64,000 nucleotides of DNA from assembly GCA_016712315.1 (NCBI GenBank), contig JADJRG010000017.1:558001-622000 (forward strand), given 5' to 3'. The notes beneath the pieces are model-generated. The model was given only the letters and a program-made list of their open reading frames with translations. It was not told the origin of the DNA and did no database searches. Positions 42,113 through 50,515 of the stretch are shown in pieces. The translations under genes and the position numbers were made by a program. Within the stretch, counting starts at the first letter, position 1, and the number at the start of each line of letters is the position of its first letter. The DNA comes from Nannocystis sp. (GTDB lineage: Bacteria; Myxococcota_A; Polyangia; Nannocystales; Nannocystaceae).

Positions 42113-42183
42113 AGGGCTGTGGTAGCACATCCGCGGGGTGGAGCCGCGTGCGCTCTGCCGGCGTCGACGCGAGGGGGCAGGGG

Positions 42184-43344
42184 CTAGTTGGCGGCCTCGG
42201 CGGTGAGGATCAGGACGATGGCCTCGTCTTGACCGAGCACCTCGTGGCGGTAGCGGTTGCCGACGGGGCGCTCTAAGAGCTCTCCTGGGGCGGCCTCGCC
42301 GCCGCCGTCGCGCCGCAGCCGGCCCGCGAGGACGAGGAGCTGGGCGCTGGTGGCGGGCAAGGGGCGCGGCAGGACGCCGCCGGCGCGGACTCGGACGATC
42401 CGGGCGGTGGCGTCGCGGCGCTGCGGACCGACGACGATGGCGCGTGAGCGCGCGTCGGGATCCTCCTCCGTCCAGCCGACGCGGTGATCGACGGTGGTGA
42501 GCACGGTGGTGGTCATTTCCTCGTCGAGATCGAGGAGGGCGGCGACTCGGCCGCGGAAGGGGAGGAGGCGGCGACGCCCGGTGAGGCTGGCGAGCAGGTT
42601 CTCGCGGACCCGCGGGGTGGGCCGGTTGGCGAGGGTGTAGAGGGCGACGCTGTGGACCGCGGCGAGCGCGGCGGACTCGTCCGGGGTGGCGGCGGCGGCG
42701 GCGAGGATCGTGTCGACGCGGCGGCGCTCGTCCTCAAAGAGCTCGCCGAGCAGGTAGCCGGCCATGAGGTTGTCGGTGACGGTGGGGGCCGCGTCGCTCG
42801 CCTCGTCGGCGAGCGCCGCGCGGATCGAGTGGACGGCGGCGGCGATCTCGCTGGCGACCCGGGTGAGCGGGACCTTGACGCGATCCGCGATCTGGGCGGA
42901 GGTGAGGCCCTCGAAGTAGGCGAGCTGGAGCATGTTGCGCTGCTTGGGCGGCAGCAGATCGACGATCCGCTGGATCTGCTCGCGCGCGCGGCCGAGGCCG
43001 GGCGCCTCGTCGTCGCCGACGACCATCGCGAGCTGCGTGTCCTCGAGCGAGACCATCTTGCCGACGCGGGCTCGTAGTCGATCGAGGGCGCGCGCACGAA
43101 GGTGAACCAAGAGCCAGACGCGGATGGTCGCGCCGGTGGGCCGGTAGTCGCCGGCGCGGGCCCAGATCTCGAGGAAGACGTCGTGCAGGACCTCCTCAGC
43201 GAGGCCTCGATCGCCGAGGATCCGCTGGCCGACGCCGAAGAGCAGCGGCGCGTAGGAGTCGAAGAGCTGGAGGAGACCGGCGGACTCGCCGCGGCTAGCC
43301 GCCGCGAGCGCCGCTTCATCATCACCGTAGGGCCTGGAGATCAT
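42184..43344 (-). CDS. ECF sigma factor fused to ChrR-like anti-sigma/cupin region
   Basis: A 386-residue protein from ATG 43344 (GTG 43353 alternative). Residues about 20-95 are sigma region 2 (LFDSYAPLLFGVGQRIL, EEVLHDVFLEIWARA), 125-178 are region 4 with the helix-turn-helix LTSAQIADRVKVPLTRV. The remaining 205 residues resemble the ChrR-type anti-sigma: a helical segment TDNLMAGYLLGELFEDER and PRVRENLLASL, then a cupin-like beta region (about 285-386) ending in the NRYRHEVLGQDEAIVLIL stretch. Cys and His of the ChrR zinc site are not obvious in the helical part, so metal sensing may have changed. Sigma and regulator on one chain suggests intramolecular control. Confidence 0.85.
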   Translation of the reverse strand: MISRPYGDDEAALAAASRGESAGLLQLFDSYAPLLFGVGQRILGDRGLAEEVLHDVFLEIWARAGDYRPTGATIRVWLLVHLRARALDRLRARVGKMVSLEDTQLAMVVGDDEAPGLGRAREQIQRIVDLLPPKQRNMLQLAYFEGLTSAQIADRVKVPLTRVASEIAAAVHSIRAALADEASDAAPTVTDNLMAGYLLGELFEDERRRVDTILAAAAATPDESAALAAVHSVALYTLANRPTPRVRENLLASLTGRRRLLPFRGRVAALLDLDEEMTTTVLTTVDHRVGWTEEDPDARSRAIVVGPQRRDATARIVRVRAGGVLPRPLPATSAQLLVLAGRLRRDGGGEAAPGELLERPVGNRYRHEVLGQDEAIVLILTAEAAN

Positions 43345-43489
43345 GGGGCTCACGGGCCAGCGTCGATGGTGCGGCGGAGGCTGTCAAGGCGCGCCTACGC
43401 GGGCGCTGACGTCGGGGGGAGCAGGCCCCGATCGCGCCCGCGCGCCGCGGTGACGTGACCTCTTGGCCGCCTCGAGCTACACGAGAGCG

Positions 43490-43876
43490 ATGAGCGGCGA
43501 AGCGCAGGCGCCCGAGGGGGTGCGGCTCGACAAGTGGCTGTGGGCGGCGCGCTGCTACAAGACGCGCTCGATCGCGAGCGACGCCTGTACGGCGGGCCAT
43601 GTGAAGGTCAACGGCGCGGCGGCGAAGCCGTCGAAGACGATCCGCGCGGGCGACGAGGTCGTCGTGAGGATCGAGCAGCACTCGCGGATCTTGGTGGTGC
43701 TCGGGCTCAGCGAGCGCCGCGGCCCGGCCGAGACCGCGCGCCTGCTCTACGAGGATCGATCACCGGCGCCTCCTCCGCCCGAGGCGCGGCCGTACTTGCC
43801 GGTGCGTGAGCGCGGGGCGGGGCGGCCGAGCAAGCGCGAGCGCCGGGACATCGAGGCGCTCCGCGGTCGCGGGTGA
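43490..43876 (+). CDS. S4-domain RNA-binding protein (Hsp15 family)
   Basis: A 128-residue protein with one S4 RNA-binding domain: VRLDKWLWAARCYKTRSIA, followed by GHVKVNGAAAKPSKTIRAGDEV. The tail is basic and Pro-rich. E. coli Hsp15 (HslR) binds stalled 50S subunits carrying nascent chain; this protein matches its domain and size. ATG 43490 is used; a TTG at 43463 is less likely. It lies divergent from the sigma fusion gene (145 bases) and convergent with the next gene. Confidence 0.9.
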   Translation: MSGEAQAPEGVRLDKWLWAARCYKTRSIASDACTAGHVKVNGAAAKPSKTIRAGDEVVVRIEQHSRILVVLGLSERRGPAETARLLYEDRSPAPPPPEARPYLPVRERGAGRPSKRERRDIEALRGRG

Positions 43877-43888
43877 CGGCGCCGCGGC

Positions 43889-44419
43889 TCAACGCGCCGC
43901 TTCGCTGTCGTCGCGCCAGATCCGGCGGGCGGTGAGCACGGCGAGGTGAGGGTCGCTGCGCATCGGCGAGGCGCCTGGGCCGGTGCGCTCGATCCGCGCG
44001 ATGACGCCGACTCGATCGCCCTCGCGCAGGCAGCGGAGCTCGTGGCGGAGGCCGACGCCGAAGCGGGCGAGCAGTCCGTGGTGGATCGCCAACAGATCCT
44101 GGCCGCGATCGAGGCGCACCAAGGCGCGCGCGCCGGCGCTGACGAGCACGAAGTCGACCGCCTGGAAGTAGTCGAGCTGGAAGGCGCGTGAGCCCTCGGG
44201 CGCGGCGCCGCCGACGCCGACGGTGGTGCTCTCCGGCCAGGCTCGGTACTCGATCGCGACGCAGGGCTCGTGGGTGGTGGGCGCGGGGATGGTCGCGAGC
44301 GCCTCGATGACGCCGTGGACCTCGACCTCGCGGCCGTCGCCGGGGCCGAGCTGGAGCAGCCGATCGAGCTCGATGCGGCGGCTCTGCGGGCGACGGAAGA
44401 TGCGGCGGAGGAGGCTCAT
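43889..44419 (-). CDS. Hypothetical protein
   Basis: A 176-residue soluble protein from ATG 44419 (ATG 44443 would add eight). It is beta-rich, with segments EVHGVIEA, CVAIEYRAW, FQLDYFQAVDFVLVS and GDRVGVIARIE reminiscent of the GIDE-type domain found in some eukaryotic and bacterial membrane proteins, but no transmembrane segments are present here. I cannot assign a function. It is transcribed towards the S4 gene and sits 73 bases before the phosphoesterase start side in the opposite sense of shared orientation (both minus). Confidence 0.7.
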   Translation of the reverse strand: MSLLRRIFRRPQSRRIELDRLLQLGPGDGREVEVHGVIEALATIPAPTTHEPCVAIEYRAWPESTTVGVGGAAPEGSRAFQLDYFQAVDFVLVSAGARALVRLDRGQDLLAIHHGLLARFGVGLRHELRCLREGDRVGVIARIERTGPGASPMRSDPHLAVLTARRIWRDDSEAAR

Positions 44420-44492
44420 GCTGGCGGCGCTGACGCGGGGCAATGTACGCCAGCGCGGCCGCGTGTGGGTAGCCGCGGCGGCGGCGCGCTGG

Positions 44493-46025
44493 CTAGGCGG
44501 CGCGCTCGGGCGGGGCCTCGGGCTCGTGCTCGTCGAGCAAGATCACGGGCAAGGCGGCGCCGCGGCCGGGGCTCCAGTGGAGGAGGCGCGCCTCGTGCCC
44601 CTCGACGCGGAGAAATGTGTACTGGATCCGATCGCGGGGGAGGAGGACGTCGTGGGTGAAGACGGCGATCCAGGTGCCGGTGTTGAAGTACCAGGCGACG
44701 CGGCCCTCGGGCAGATCGAGGCGCCAGAGCACCTCCTCGTGGGTGTGGCCGAAGGTGACGATCGGGGCGCCGAGGCGCTGGGCGATCTGGCGGGCGGCGC
44801 GTCGCAGCGGCCTGGCCGCTGGGTCAGGTGGGGCGCGCAAGAGGGATCGCGCGATCAAGACGAGGGCGGCGACCACGAAGCAAAAATTGAGGAGGACGAA
44901 GAGCGCGGCCTTGAGGACGAAGCCGCTGGCGATCTGGTTGATCGCGTGGAAACCGGCGAACCACAGGCCGGCGACGGCGAGGCCGAGGGAGGCGACGAGG
45001 AGGAGATCTTTGAGGATCTGCCAGCCGAGCGCGCGGACTGTCTGAGCGATGTCGCCGCGGGCGACCTTGAGGGCGTCGATGGCGTAGAGGCGCTCGCCGA
45101 GGCCGCTGCCCTCGGCGAGGCGGTCGAGCTCGGCTCGGTGGAGGTCGCGGAGGCGGCGGCGCGCCTCGGGGGCGGTGATCGCGAGGCGACGCATGACTTG
45201 CCACCAAAACCGGCCGTGGCTGACGAAGACGCGGGCGAGCAGGCGCGGCTGGTGGACCATCAACCACTTGAAGTAGCGGCCGTTGGCGCGGGTGCTCGGG
45301 ACGATGAAGGTGATGTGGCCGAAGGCGTTGTAGAGGTAGCGCTGGAAGAAGTTGCCGAGCGGCATGTCCTCCTCGTAGGCGACGAGGGAGGCCTCGCCGT
45401 CGTCGAGGTCGCTGCGGAGGAGGTAGCGGAAGGCGTTCTCGGGGTCGTATTGGCAGCCGTGCTCGATCCACACCCGATCAGGCTCGTAGTAGAACCACGG
45501 GCGGAAGCTGAGGCGGCGGAGGGCGGTGTCGGCGGCCTCTTCGCCGGCTCGCTGGCAGAGGTGGGCGCGCAGCGCGGCGATGATCTCGTGCTGCACCGCG
45601 GGCCACTGGATCTCGAGGTCGTGATTGCCGGGGAGGAAGATCACCTCGTAGCCCGCGGCGAGCACGTGGGCGACGCCGACGACGAAGTCCGGGTGGCCGG
45701 CCAGGATCTCGCGGAGCTCGGCGGCGGCGCGCTGCGGGGTCATCGGCGCGCCGTAGCGGCGCTCCCGGGCGCTGGGGGAGGCGTCGCTCGGGCTAGGATC
45801 AGCGCCGGCTTCGCGGCGTAGGAGGTCGAAGGCGTCGCCGTTGAAGATCAGCTTGAAGTCGACGCCGCGGGCGACTGCGTCGTCGCAGAGGTAGGCGCAG
45901 AAGCGCCGGAGGTCGTCGTCGTAGAAGAACGCCTCGAGCTCGAAGTAGCGGCCCGTGTGCGAGTTCTTACCGCGGCCGAGGTGGAGGTCGCTGAGGACGA
46001 CGAGGTCGTGGAGGAGCGGGCTCAT
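44493..46025 (-). CDS. Calcineurin-like phosphoesterase with membrane hairpin
   Basis: A 510-residue metallophosphoesterase: SDLHLG near the N-terminus, FNGDAFDLL, PGNHDLE, and a late FGHTHEE. Between the GNHD and GHTH motifs (about residues 340-410) two strongly hydrophobic helices form a membrane hairpin (LLLVASLGLAVAGLWF and LFVLLNFCFVVAALVLIA). The catalytic domain would therefore be split by a membrane insertion, with both halves on the same side. Members with such layouts include UDP-2,3-diacylglucosamine hydrolase-like and other lipid-linked enzymes, so a membrane-lipid substrate is possible. A TATAGT -10-like element lies at 46048-46043; no clear -35. Confidence 0.88.
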   Translation of the reverse strand: MSPLLHDLVVLSDLHLGRGKNSHTGRYFELEAFFYDDDLRRFCAYLCDDAVARGVDFKLIFNGDAFDLLRREAGADPSPSDASPSARERRYGAPMTPQRAAAELREILAGHPDFVVGVAHVLAAGYEVIFLPGNHDLEIQWPAVQHEIIAALRAHLCQRAGEEAADTALRRLSFRPWFYYEPDRVWIEHGCQYDPENAFRYLLRSDLDDGEASLVAYEEDMPLGNFFQRYLYNAFGHITFIVPSTRANGRYFKWLMVHQPRLLARVFVSHGRFWWQVMRRLAITAPEARRRLRDLHRAELDRLAEGSGLGERLYAIDALKVARGDIAQTVRALGWQILKDLLLVASLGLAVAGLWFAGFHAINQIASGFVLKAALFVLLNFCFVVAALVLIARSLLRAPPDPAARPLRRAARQIAQRLGAPIVTFGHTHEEVLWRLDLPEGRVAWYFNTGTWIAVFTHDVLLPRDRIQYTFLRVEGHEARLLHWSPGRGAALPVILLDEHEPEAPPERAA

Positions 46026-46114
46026 CGAGGCGCTGAGACGGCACTATAGCGCTTCGCCTGGGGCGCTACTGCGCTCGCGAGCGCGCGCGAGGCTTTGCTA
46101 TCCTCGCGTCCACT

Positions 46115-47416
46115 ATGCAGAAATTAGTCCTTCGCGCTGATCTCACCTCGGCTCGTCTCGTCGCCCCGCTCGCCGCGCTGCTCGCTTGTTCGGGCGATGA
46201 GTCGGCGGGATCTTCTGCCACCTACACGACGACGACCGCGACGACGAGCGCGGGCTCGGACACCGAAGGTGAGAGCGAGAGCTCGAGCGCGACGGCCACG
46301 GAGTCGACCAGCGACACGATGACGACGACGACCTCGTCGACGACGACGGGCGAACCGGAGCCGCTGATGGTCGAGTGCGGGGCGCCTCCGCTCGGCGCGG
46401 AGGGGGCGAATTACCAGCACACGCCGGCGGTCAGCGGCGGCGAGCCGAGCTACTCGTGGAGCGCGGAGGGGCTGCCAGCGGGGCTCGAGATCAACGCGCT
46501 GACGGGGGTGATCTCGGGGGCTCCGACGACAGCGGGCAGCTATGAGGTGACGCTGACGGTGACGGACTCGCTGGGCGCCGTGGCGATGACGAGCTGCCCG
46601 GCGCTGGCGATCGCGGCGGGGTTGAGCGTGGACCTCTCAGGGCTGGACGCGCCTTGTATCAGCGGTGACGCCTCGCTGATCGACTTCGTGCAGGGGGGCG
46701 ATGAGGCGCCGATCTCGTGCTCGGCGCCCGGCGGGACGGGGAACGGCAAGCTGCCGGCGGGCCTCGGGGTGGACCCGACGAGCTGCGCGATCACGGGGAC
46801 GATGGCGGAGACCCGCTTCGGCACGTGGGTGTGGATGGTGCGGGCGGCGCAGAGCGGCGCGGAGCTGTGGGTGCCTTATTGCGCGACGCAGGCGGCGCAG
46901 GGGGCGGAGGCGTACGCGATCAAGGGCGCGCACAGCGGCGGCGACGCGCTGACGCCGGCGACGGGGTGGTTCACGCCGGGCGAGCCGCTGCGCTTCGACG
47001 GCGATGCAGAGCCGCTCTTCGAGGTGACGACGACCTGCGGGAACGCGTGCTTCTTCGCCTTCTCGTACACGCTGAGCCCGAGCCCGTTCGGCGTCGGCGC
47101 GTGTAAGGACGACAAGGACGGGTGCTTCGGGCTGTGCCCGCTGGTCGCGGATCCGAACGAGCAGGACGGCGACTCGCAGCTCAAGTGCGCGATCTTGCCG
47201 AAGGAGGGGCTGCCGAAGGTCGGCTTCGCGCATGAGGTGTGGGCGAAGGGGGACGCGGCCGAGGCGAAGTTTGAGGCTCGGCCGTGGGTGCTCCAGTACA
47301 GCGTCGACTACTGCATCTCGACCGACCAGACGGCGTGCACGACGAAGGAGAAGATCGTCGAGAACGGCGGCGGATCGAACCTCGAGTTCGCGGTGATTAT
47401 GCGGCCAAAGGGGTGA
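46115..47416 (+). CDS. Putative Ig-fold surface lipoprotein
   Basis: A 433-residue lipoprotein: signal peptide with lipobox LLAC followed by SGDE (about Cys25), a Thr/Ser/Glu tether (30-85), then a putative-Ig (He_PIG-like) domain: NYQHTPAVSGGEPSYSW, LPAGLEINALTGVISGAPTTAG, YEVTLTVTDSLG. A second, partial copy of this pattern follows (SAPGGTGNGKLPAGLGVDP). The C-terminal half (about 260-433) is a unique beta-rich region with several Cys. Surface binding is inferred; no enzyme motif. A TATCCT -10-like element lies 10 bases before ATG 46115, implying a very short leader; no ribosome site is seen. Confidence 0.86.
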   Translation: MQKLVLRADLTSARLVAPLAALLACSGDESAGSSATYTTTTATTSAGSDTEGESESSSATATESTSDTMTTTTSSTTTGEPEPLMVECGAPPLGAEGANYQHTPAVSGGEPSYSWSAEGLPAGLEINALTGVISGAPTTAGSYEVTLTVTDSLGAVAMTSCPALAIAAGLSVDLSGLDAPCISGDASLIDFVQGGDEAPISCSAPGGTGNGKLPAGLGVDPTSCAITGTMAETRFGTWVWMVRAAQSGAELWVPYCATQAAQGAEAYAIKGAHSGGDALTPATGWFTPGEPLRFDGDAEPLFEVTTTCGNACFFAFSYTLSPSPFGVGACKDDKDGCFGLCPLVADPNEQDGDSQLKCAILPKEGLPKVGFAHEVWAKGDAAEAKFEARPWVLQYSVDYCISTDQTACTTKEKIVENGGGSNLEFAVIMRPKG

Positions 47417-47453
47417 CGCGCGGGCGCGCGCGGGGCCTCGCCGCGGCGAACAA

Positions 47454-47482
47454 TTCCACGAGGAGAGGGCGGCGGCTATGAT
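47454..47482 (+). promoter_or_regulatory. Candidate promoter of Ser/Thr kinase gene
   Basis: TTCCAC (47454-47459), 17 bases, TATGAT (47477-47482, five of six -10 consensus bases), then 11 bases to ATG 47494, giving a leader of only a few bases. No ribosome site. Confidence 0.5.
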
Positions 47483-47493
47483 GGCCGCGCTCT

Positions 47494-48885
47494 ATGAGTG
47501 ATGAGGCGAGCCAGAGCTCGGTCGCGTCGACGCCGACGTTGACGCCGACGTTGACGCCGACGCTGACGCCGACGCTGACGCCGACGCTGACTCGGGCGCC
47601 GACCGGGCGCACGACGGCGGTGGCGGGCGATTGGTACGGGCAGGAGCCGAGCGCTCCCGCGACCGCGGCGATGCGCGCCGGTATGGTGCTCGACGGCAAG
47701 TACCGGCTGGAGGGTCCCCTCGGCCGCGGGGGCATGGGCCACGTGTGGCGGTGCACGCACCTCCACATGGAGGGCGAGGTGGCGGTGAAGATCCTCAATG
47801 ACCGCCTGCGCGGCAAGCAGGCGGCGATCGAGCGCTTCTGGCAGGAGGCGCGGCTGATGGGCGACCTCGGCCACCCGAACATCGCGCGGGTGCTGGATGT
47901 GTCCCCCGCGACAGCTGAGGTCCCCTACATGGCGATGGAGGTGCTCGCGAGCGACAGCCTGCGTGACCGCCTCAAGCGGACCGGCAAGATCAACCCCGAG
48001 GAGGCGCTGCGGCTGCTCGACGGGGTGCTCTCGGCGCTGATCGCCGCGCATCGGCGAGGGATCATCCACCGCGACGTGAAGCCGGAGAATTTGATGTTCG
48101 CGCGGGTGCGTGACCTCCAGACCGATGAGCTGCGCAGCGAGCTGAAGGTGCTCGACTTCGGGGCCTCGATCTTGCTCGATCCGCAGGGCGAGCGTGGCGG
48201 CGACGAGGGGGTGTTCGGGACGCCGCACTATATGTCGCCAGAGCAGGCGAGCGGCGCGGCGCTCGACCACCGCACGGATCTGTACTCGGCCGCGGTGGTG
48301 CTCTACGAGATGATCAGCGGGGCGCTGCCGCACGAGGGCGACGGGGTGCAGGCGCTGATCTACAACATCGCGACGGAGCCGGCGATCCCGCTGCGTAGCC
48401 GGGAGCCTTCGTTGCCCGGCTCGTACTACGAGTTCTTCGCGCGGGCGCTAGCGCGTGAGCCTTCGCGGCGCTTCGAGTCGGCGGAGGAGATGCGGGCGGC
48501 GCTGCGCGGGCTGTCGGGGGCGCTGGCGCGCCTGGAGCGGCATACGGAGCTGTATTTGGCGGCTATCCCGGATCTGACGCCGGTCCCGGCGGCGCCGGTC
48601 GAGCCCGCCAGCGGCGCCGATCCGCCGCGGGAGAGCGAAGGCTCGACGACGATCACGGGGGCTTCGGCGAGCGCGTCGGCGACCGCCCCCGCGGCCGCTT
48701 CGCCGGCCCCGCGAGCCCGCGCGCGAGGGACCTTCTGGGTCGCTGGCGCCGGGATCGGGGCGGCGGCCGGGCTCGCCTTCTCTGTGGCGAGCGGCGGCGG
48801 CGCGGGGAGCGTGGGGGTCGGGGCGGTCTCCGGCGCCGCCGCGGCGCTGGCGCTGCGCTGGATGATCCTCAAGAAAGAGACCTAA
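47494..48885 (+). CDS. Eukaryote-like serine/threonine protein kinase
   Basis: A 463-residue protein. After a 30-residue tract with five TPTL repeats (residues about 13-32) comes a complete Hanks-type kinase domain: glycine loop GRGGMGHVW, VAVKIL (ATP-anchoring Lys), HRDVKPENLMF (catalytic loop), DFGAS (Mg-binding Asp), GTPHYMSPEQ (activation segment end). Residues 330-415 are linker; the C-terminal 55 residues contain two Ala/Gly-rich hydrophobic stretches that probably anchor the protein in the membrane. Myxobacteria have many such kinases; no obvious substrate gene adjoins, though a VWA lipoprotein gene is convergent. Confidence 0.94.
   Translation: MSDEASQSSVASTPTLTPTLTPTLTPTLTPTLTRAPTGRTTAVAGDWYGQEPSAPATAAMRAGMVLDGKYRLEGPLGRGGMGHVWRCTHLHMEGEVAVKILNDRLRGKQAAIERFWQEARLMGDLGHPNIARVLDVSPATAEVPYMAMEVLASDSLRDRLKRTGKINPEEALRLLDGVLSALIAAHRRGIIHRDVKPENLMFARVRDLQTDELRSELKVLDFGASILLDPQGERGGDEGVFGTPHYMSPEQASGAALDHRTDLYSAAVVLYEMISGALPHEGDGVQALIYNIATEPAIPLRSREPSLPGSYYEFFARALAREPSRRFESAEEMRAALRGLSGALARLERHTELYLAAIPDLTPVPAAPVEPASGADPPRESEGSTTITGASASASATAPAAASPAPRARARGTFWVAGAGIGAAAGLAFSVASGGGAGSVGVGAVSGAAAALALRWMILKKET
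47530..47589 (+). repeat. 12-base tandem repeat at 5' end of kinase gene
   Basis: Five copies of ACGCCGACGTTG/ACGCCGACGCTG encode Thr-Pro-Thr-Leu repeats near the kinase N-terminus. The unit keeps frame, so copy number could vary without loss of function. Confidence 0.92.
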
Positions 48886-48906
48886 AGGACAGGTCGCTCG
48901 TGCGGT

Positions 48907-50397
48907 TCACTTCTTGGAGGGGCTGAGGGCGGCGCCCTTGCCGCGCGTGTAGGCCTTGGCCTTGTACTCCTTCTGAAAGATCTTGCGATCCTCTTCGCTG
49001 TGCCGGGCGCCTTCGACGCTCTGTTCGGCCTGTTGGAGGTCGCCGATCTGCTCGGCGATCTTGGCGCTGGGGGCGCGCTTCTGCAGGCGCTCGAGCTGGT
49101 CGATGTTGCTGCGGATCAGGTCCTTGGCTTGGTCGTAGTTGCCGGCTGCCATCGCGCGGGTGGCCTCCTCGAGCTGCGCGGCGCTCTCGACCTCGGCGAC
49201 TCGGACGGTGACCTCCGTGTCCTCGGAGCGGCGTACGGCGTCAGGATCGGGGCCGACGGGGAGCTCGAGGCGGGCCTCGATGTGGCCGCGGGCGCCGTCG
49301 CGGGTGAGATCGACGAAGTCGACGGCGATCTGGCCGACGCCTTGGCGGTCACCGGCGGGGCGCGGGAGGCGGACACGGATCACGAGCTCGCGCGACTGGG
49401 TGGCGGCGATCGAGCCGATCCGCACGCGGGTGAGGCCGGGCTCTTGGGTCGTGGGGTAGCCGAAGACCTTGACGAGCTCGACGCCTTCGTCGAGGCGGAG
49501 GTCGAGGGTCATGCCGCTGGCGACGGTGGCGACGAGGCCCGCGAGCTCGTCCGCGACGACGCCGGGGATCGCCTGGTTGTCCTTAATAAAATGATACCGG
49601 CCGCCGCCTTGGTCGGCGATCTTGGTCATGAGATCTTCGTTGTAGTCGAGGCCGACGCCGAGGGTGGAGACGCTGACGCCGCGGCGAAAACCATCGGCGG
49701 CGCGGGCGGCGAGCACGTCCGGGCGGGCCTCGCCGATGTTGGCCTGGCCGTCCGAGAGGAGGAGGACGTGGGCGATGTCGCGATCGGGGCGCTTGGCGGG
49801 CTCGAGCAGGTCGAGGCTGCGGACCAGGCCGGGGCCGAGGGCGGTGCCGCCGTCGGCGGTGATCGGCAGCAGGCTCTGGCGGAGCACGTCGACGCCGTGA
49901 GCGTCGGCGAAGAGGCGCTCGGCGTGGACGACCGCGTCGTCGGAGTAGGAGATGAGGGTGACTCGATCGTTCGGTTGGAGCTCCTTCAGCAGATCGAGGG
50001 AGGCTTGTTTTACAGCGAGGATCTTGTCGCCGACCATGCTACCGGAGCGATCGAGGACGATCGCGAGGTCGAGCGCGGGGCGCGGGCCCTTAGCGAGCTG
50101 CTCGTCGCCGCGGAGGCGGATCAAGAGGTTGACCTCGCCTGGCAAAGCTGTCCGATCGAGCAGGGTGTAGTTGGGGCGGATCTCGAGGTGAACGGCGCCC
50201 TCGGCGGCGCGCAGCGGCCCCTGCGCGGCGGGTGGGTCGGCGGCGACGGGGGCGGTAGGCTGCGCCTCGCGGGCGGCGGGCTCAGCTCCGCGCGGGGTGC
50301 AGCCGAGGGCGAGGGCGACGGCGAGGAGCAGCGGCGGCAGGGCGAGGCGGCGCGGGGGCGCGGCGAGGAGGTGGAGGCGGGCGGGGTGCGGCGTCAT
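48907..50397 (-). CDS. VWA-domain lipoprotein (YfbK-like)
   Basis: A 496-residue lipoprotein with signal peptide and lipobox ALALGC (about Cys33). A short Ala/Pro tether precedes a VWA domain with complete MIDAS: LDRSGSM, followed by the TALGPGL threonine and LLLSDGQANIG. The downstream region (about 280-400) is beta-rich and matches the YfbK/Vwa-associated C-terminal domain; the last 80 residues form a charged helical tail (EQIGDLQQAEQSVEG). Metal-dependent protein binding in the periplasm or on the surface is inferred. It is convergent with the kinase gene (21 bases) and divergent from a small membrane protein. Confidence 0.92.
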   Translation of the reverse strand: MTPHPARLHLLAAPPRRLALPPLLLAVALALGCTPRGAEPAAREAQPTAPVAADPPAAQGPLRAAEGAVHLEIRPNYTLLDRTALPGEVNLLIRLRGDEQLAKGPRPALDLAIVLDRSGSMVGDKILAVKQASLDLLKELQPNDRVTLISYSDDAVVHAERLFADAHGVDVLRQSLLPITADGGTALGPGLVRSLDLLEPAKRPDRDIAHVLLLSDGQANIGEARPDVLAARAADGFRRGVSVSTLGVGLDYNEDLMTKIADQGGGRYHFIKDNQAIPGVVADELAGLVATVASGMTLDLRLDEGVELVKVFGYPTTQEPGLTRVRIGSIAATQSRELVIRVRLPRPAGDRQGVGQIAVDFVDLTRDGARGHIEARLELPVGPDPDAVRRSEDTEVTVRVAEVESAAQLEEATRAMAAGNYDQAKDLIRSNIDQLERLQKRAPSAKIAEQIGDLQQAEQSVEGARHSEEDRKIFQKEYKAKAYTRGKGAALSPSKK

Positions 50398-50515
50398 GGC
50401 TGAAGGTCGAGCAACGCGCTAGGGGGCCGGTCGATCTCGACGGGGTTGATCCGCGATGATCGAGGGTCATCGTACGTCGATCATCGGCCTGGATCGCACG
50501 TACTATGCGGGCTCG

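Noticed and set aside
47530..47589. CRISPR-like array
   Set aside because: Units are 12 bases, contiguous without spacers, and lie in a coding frame.
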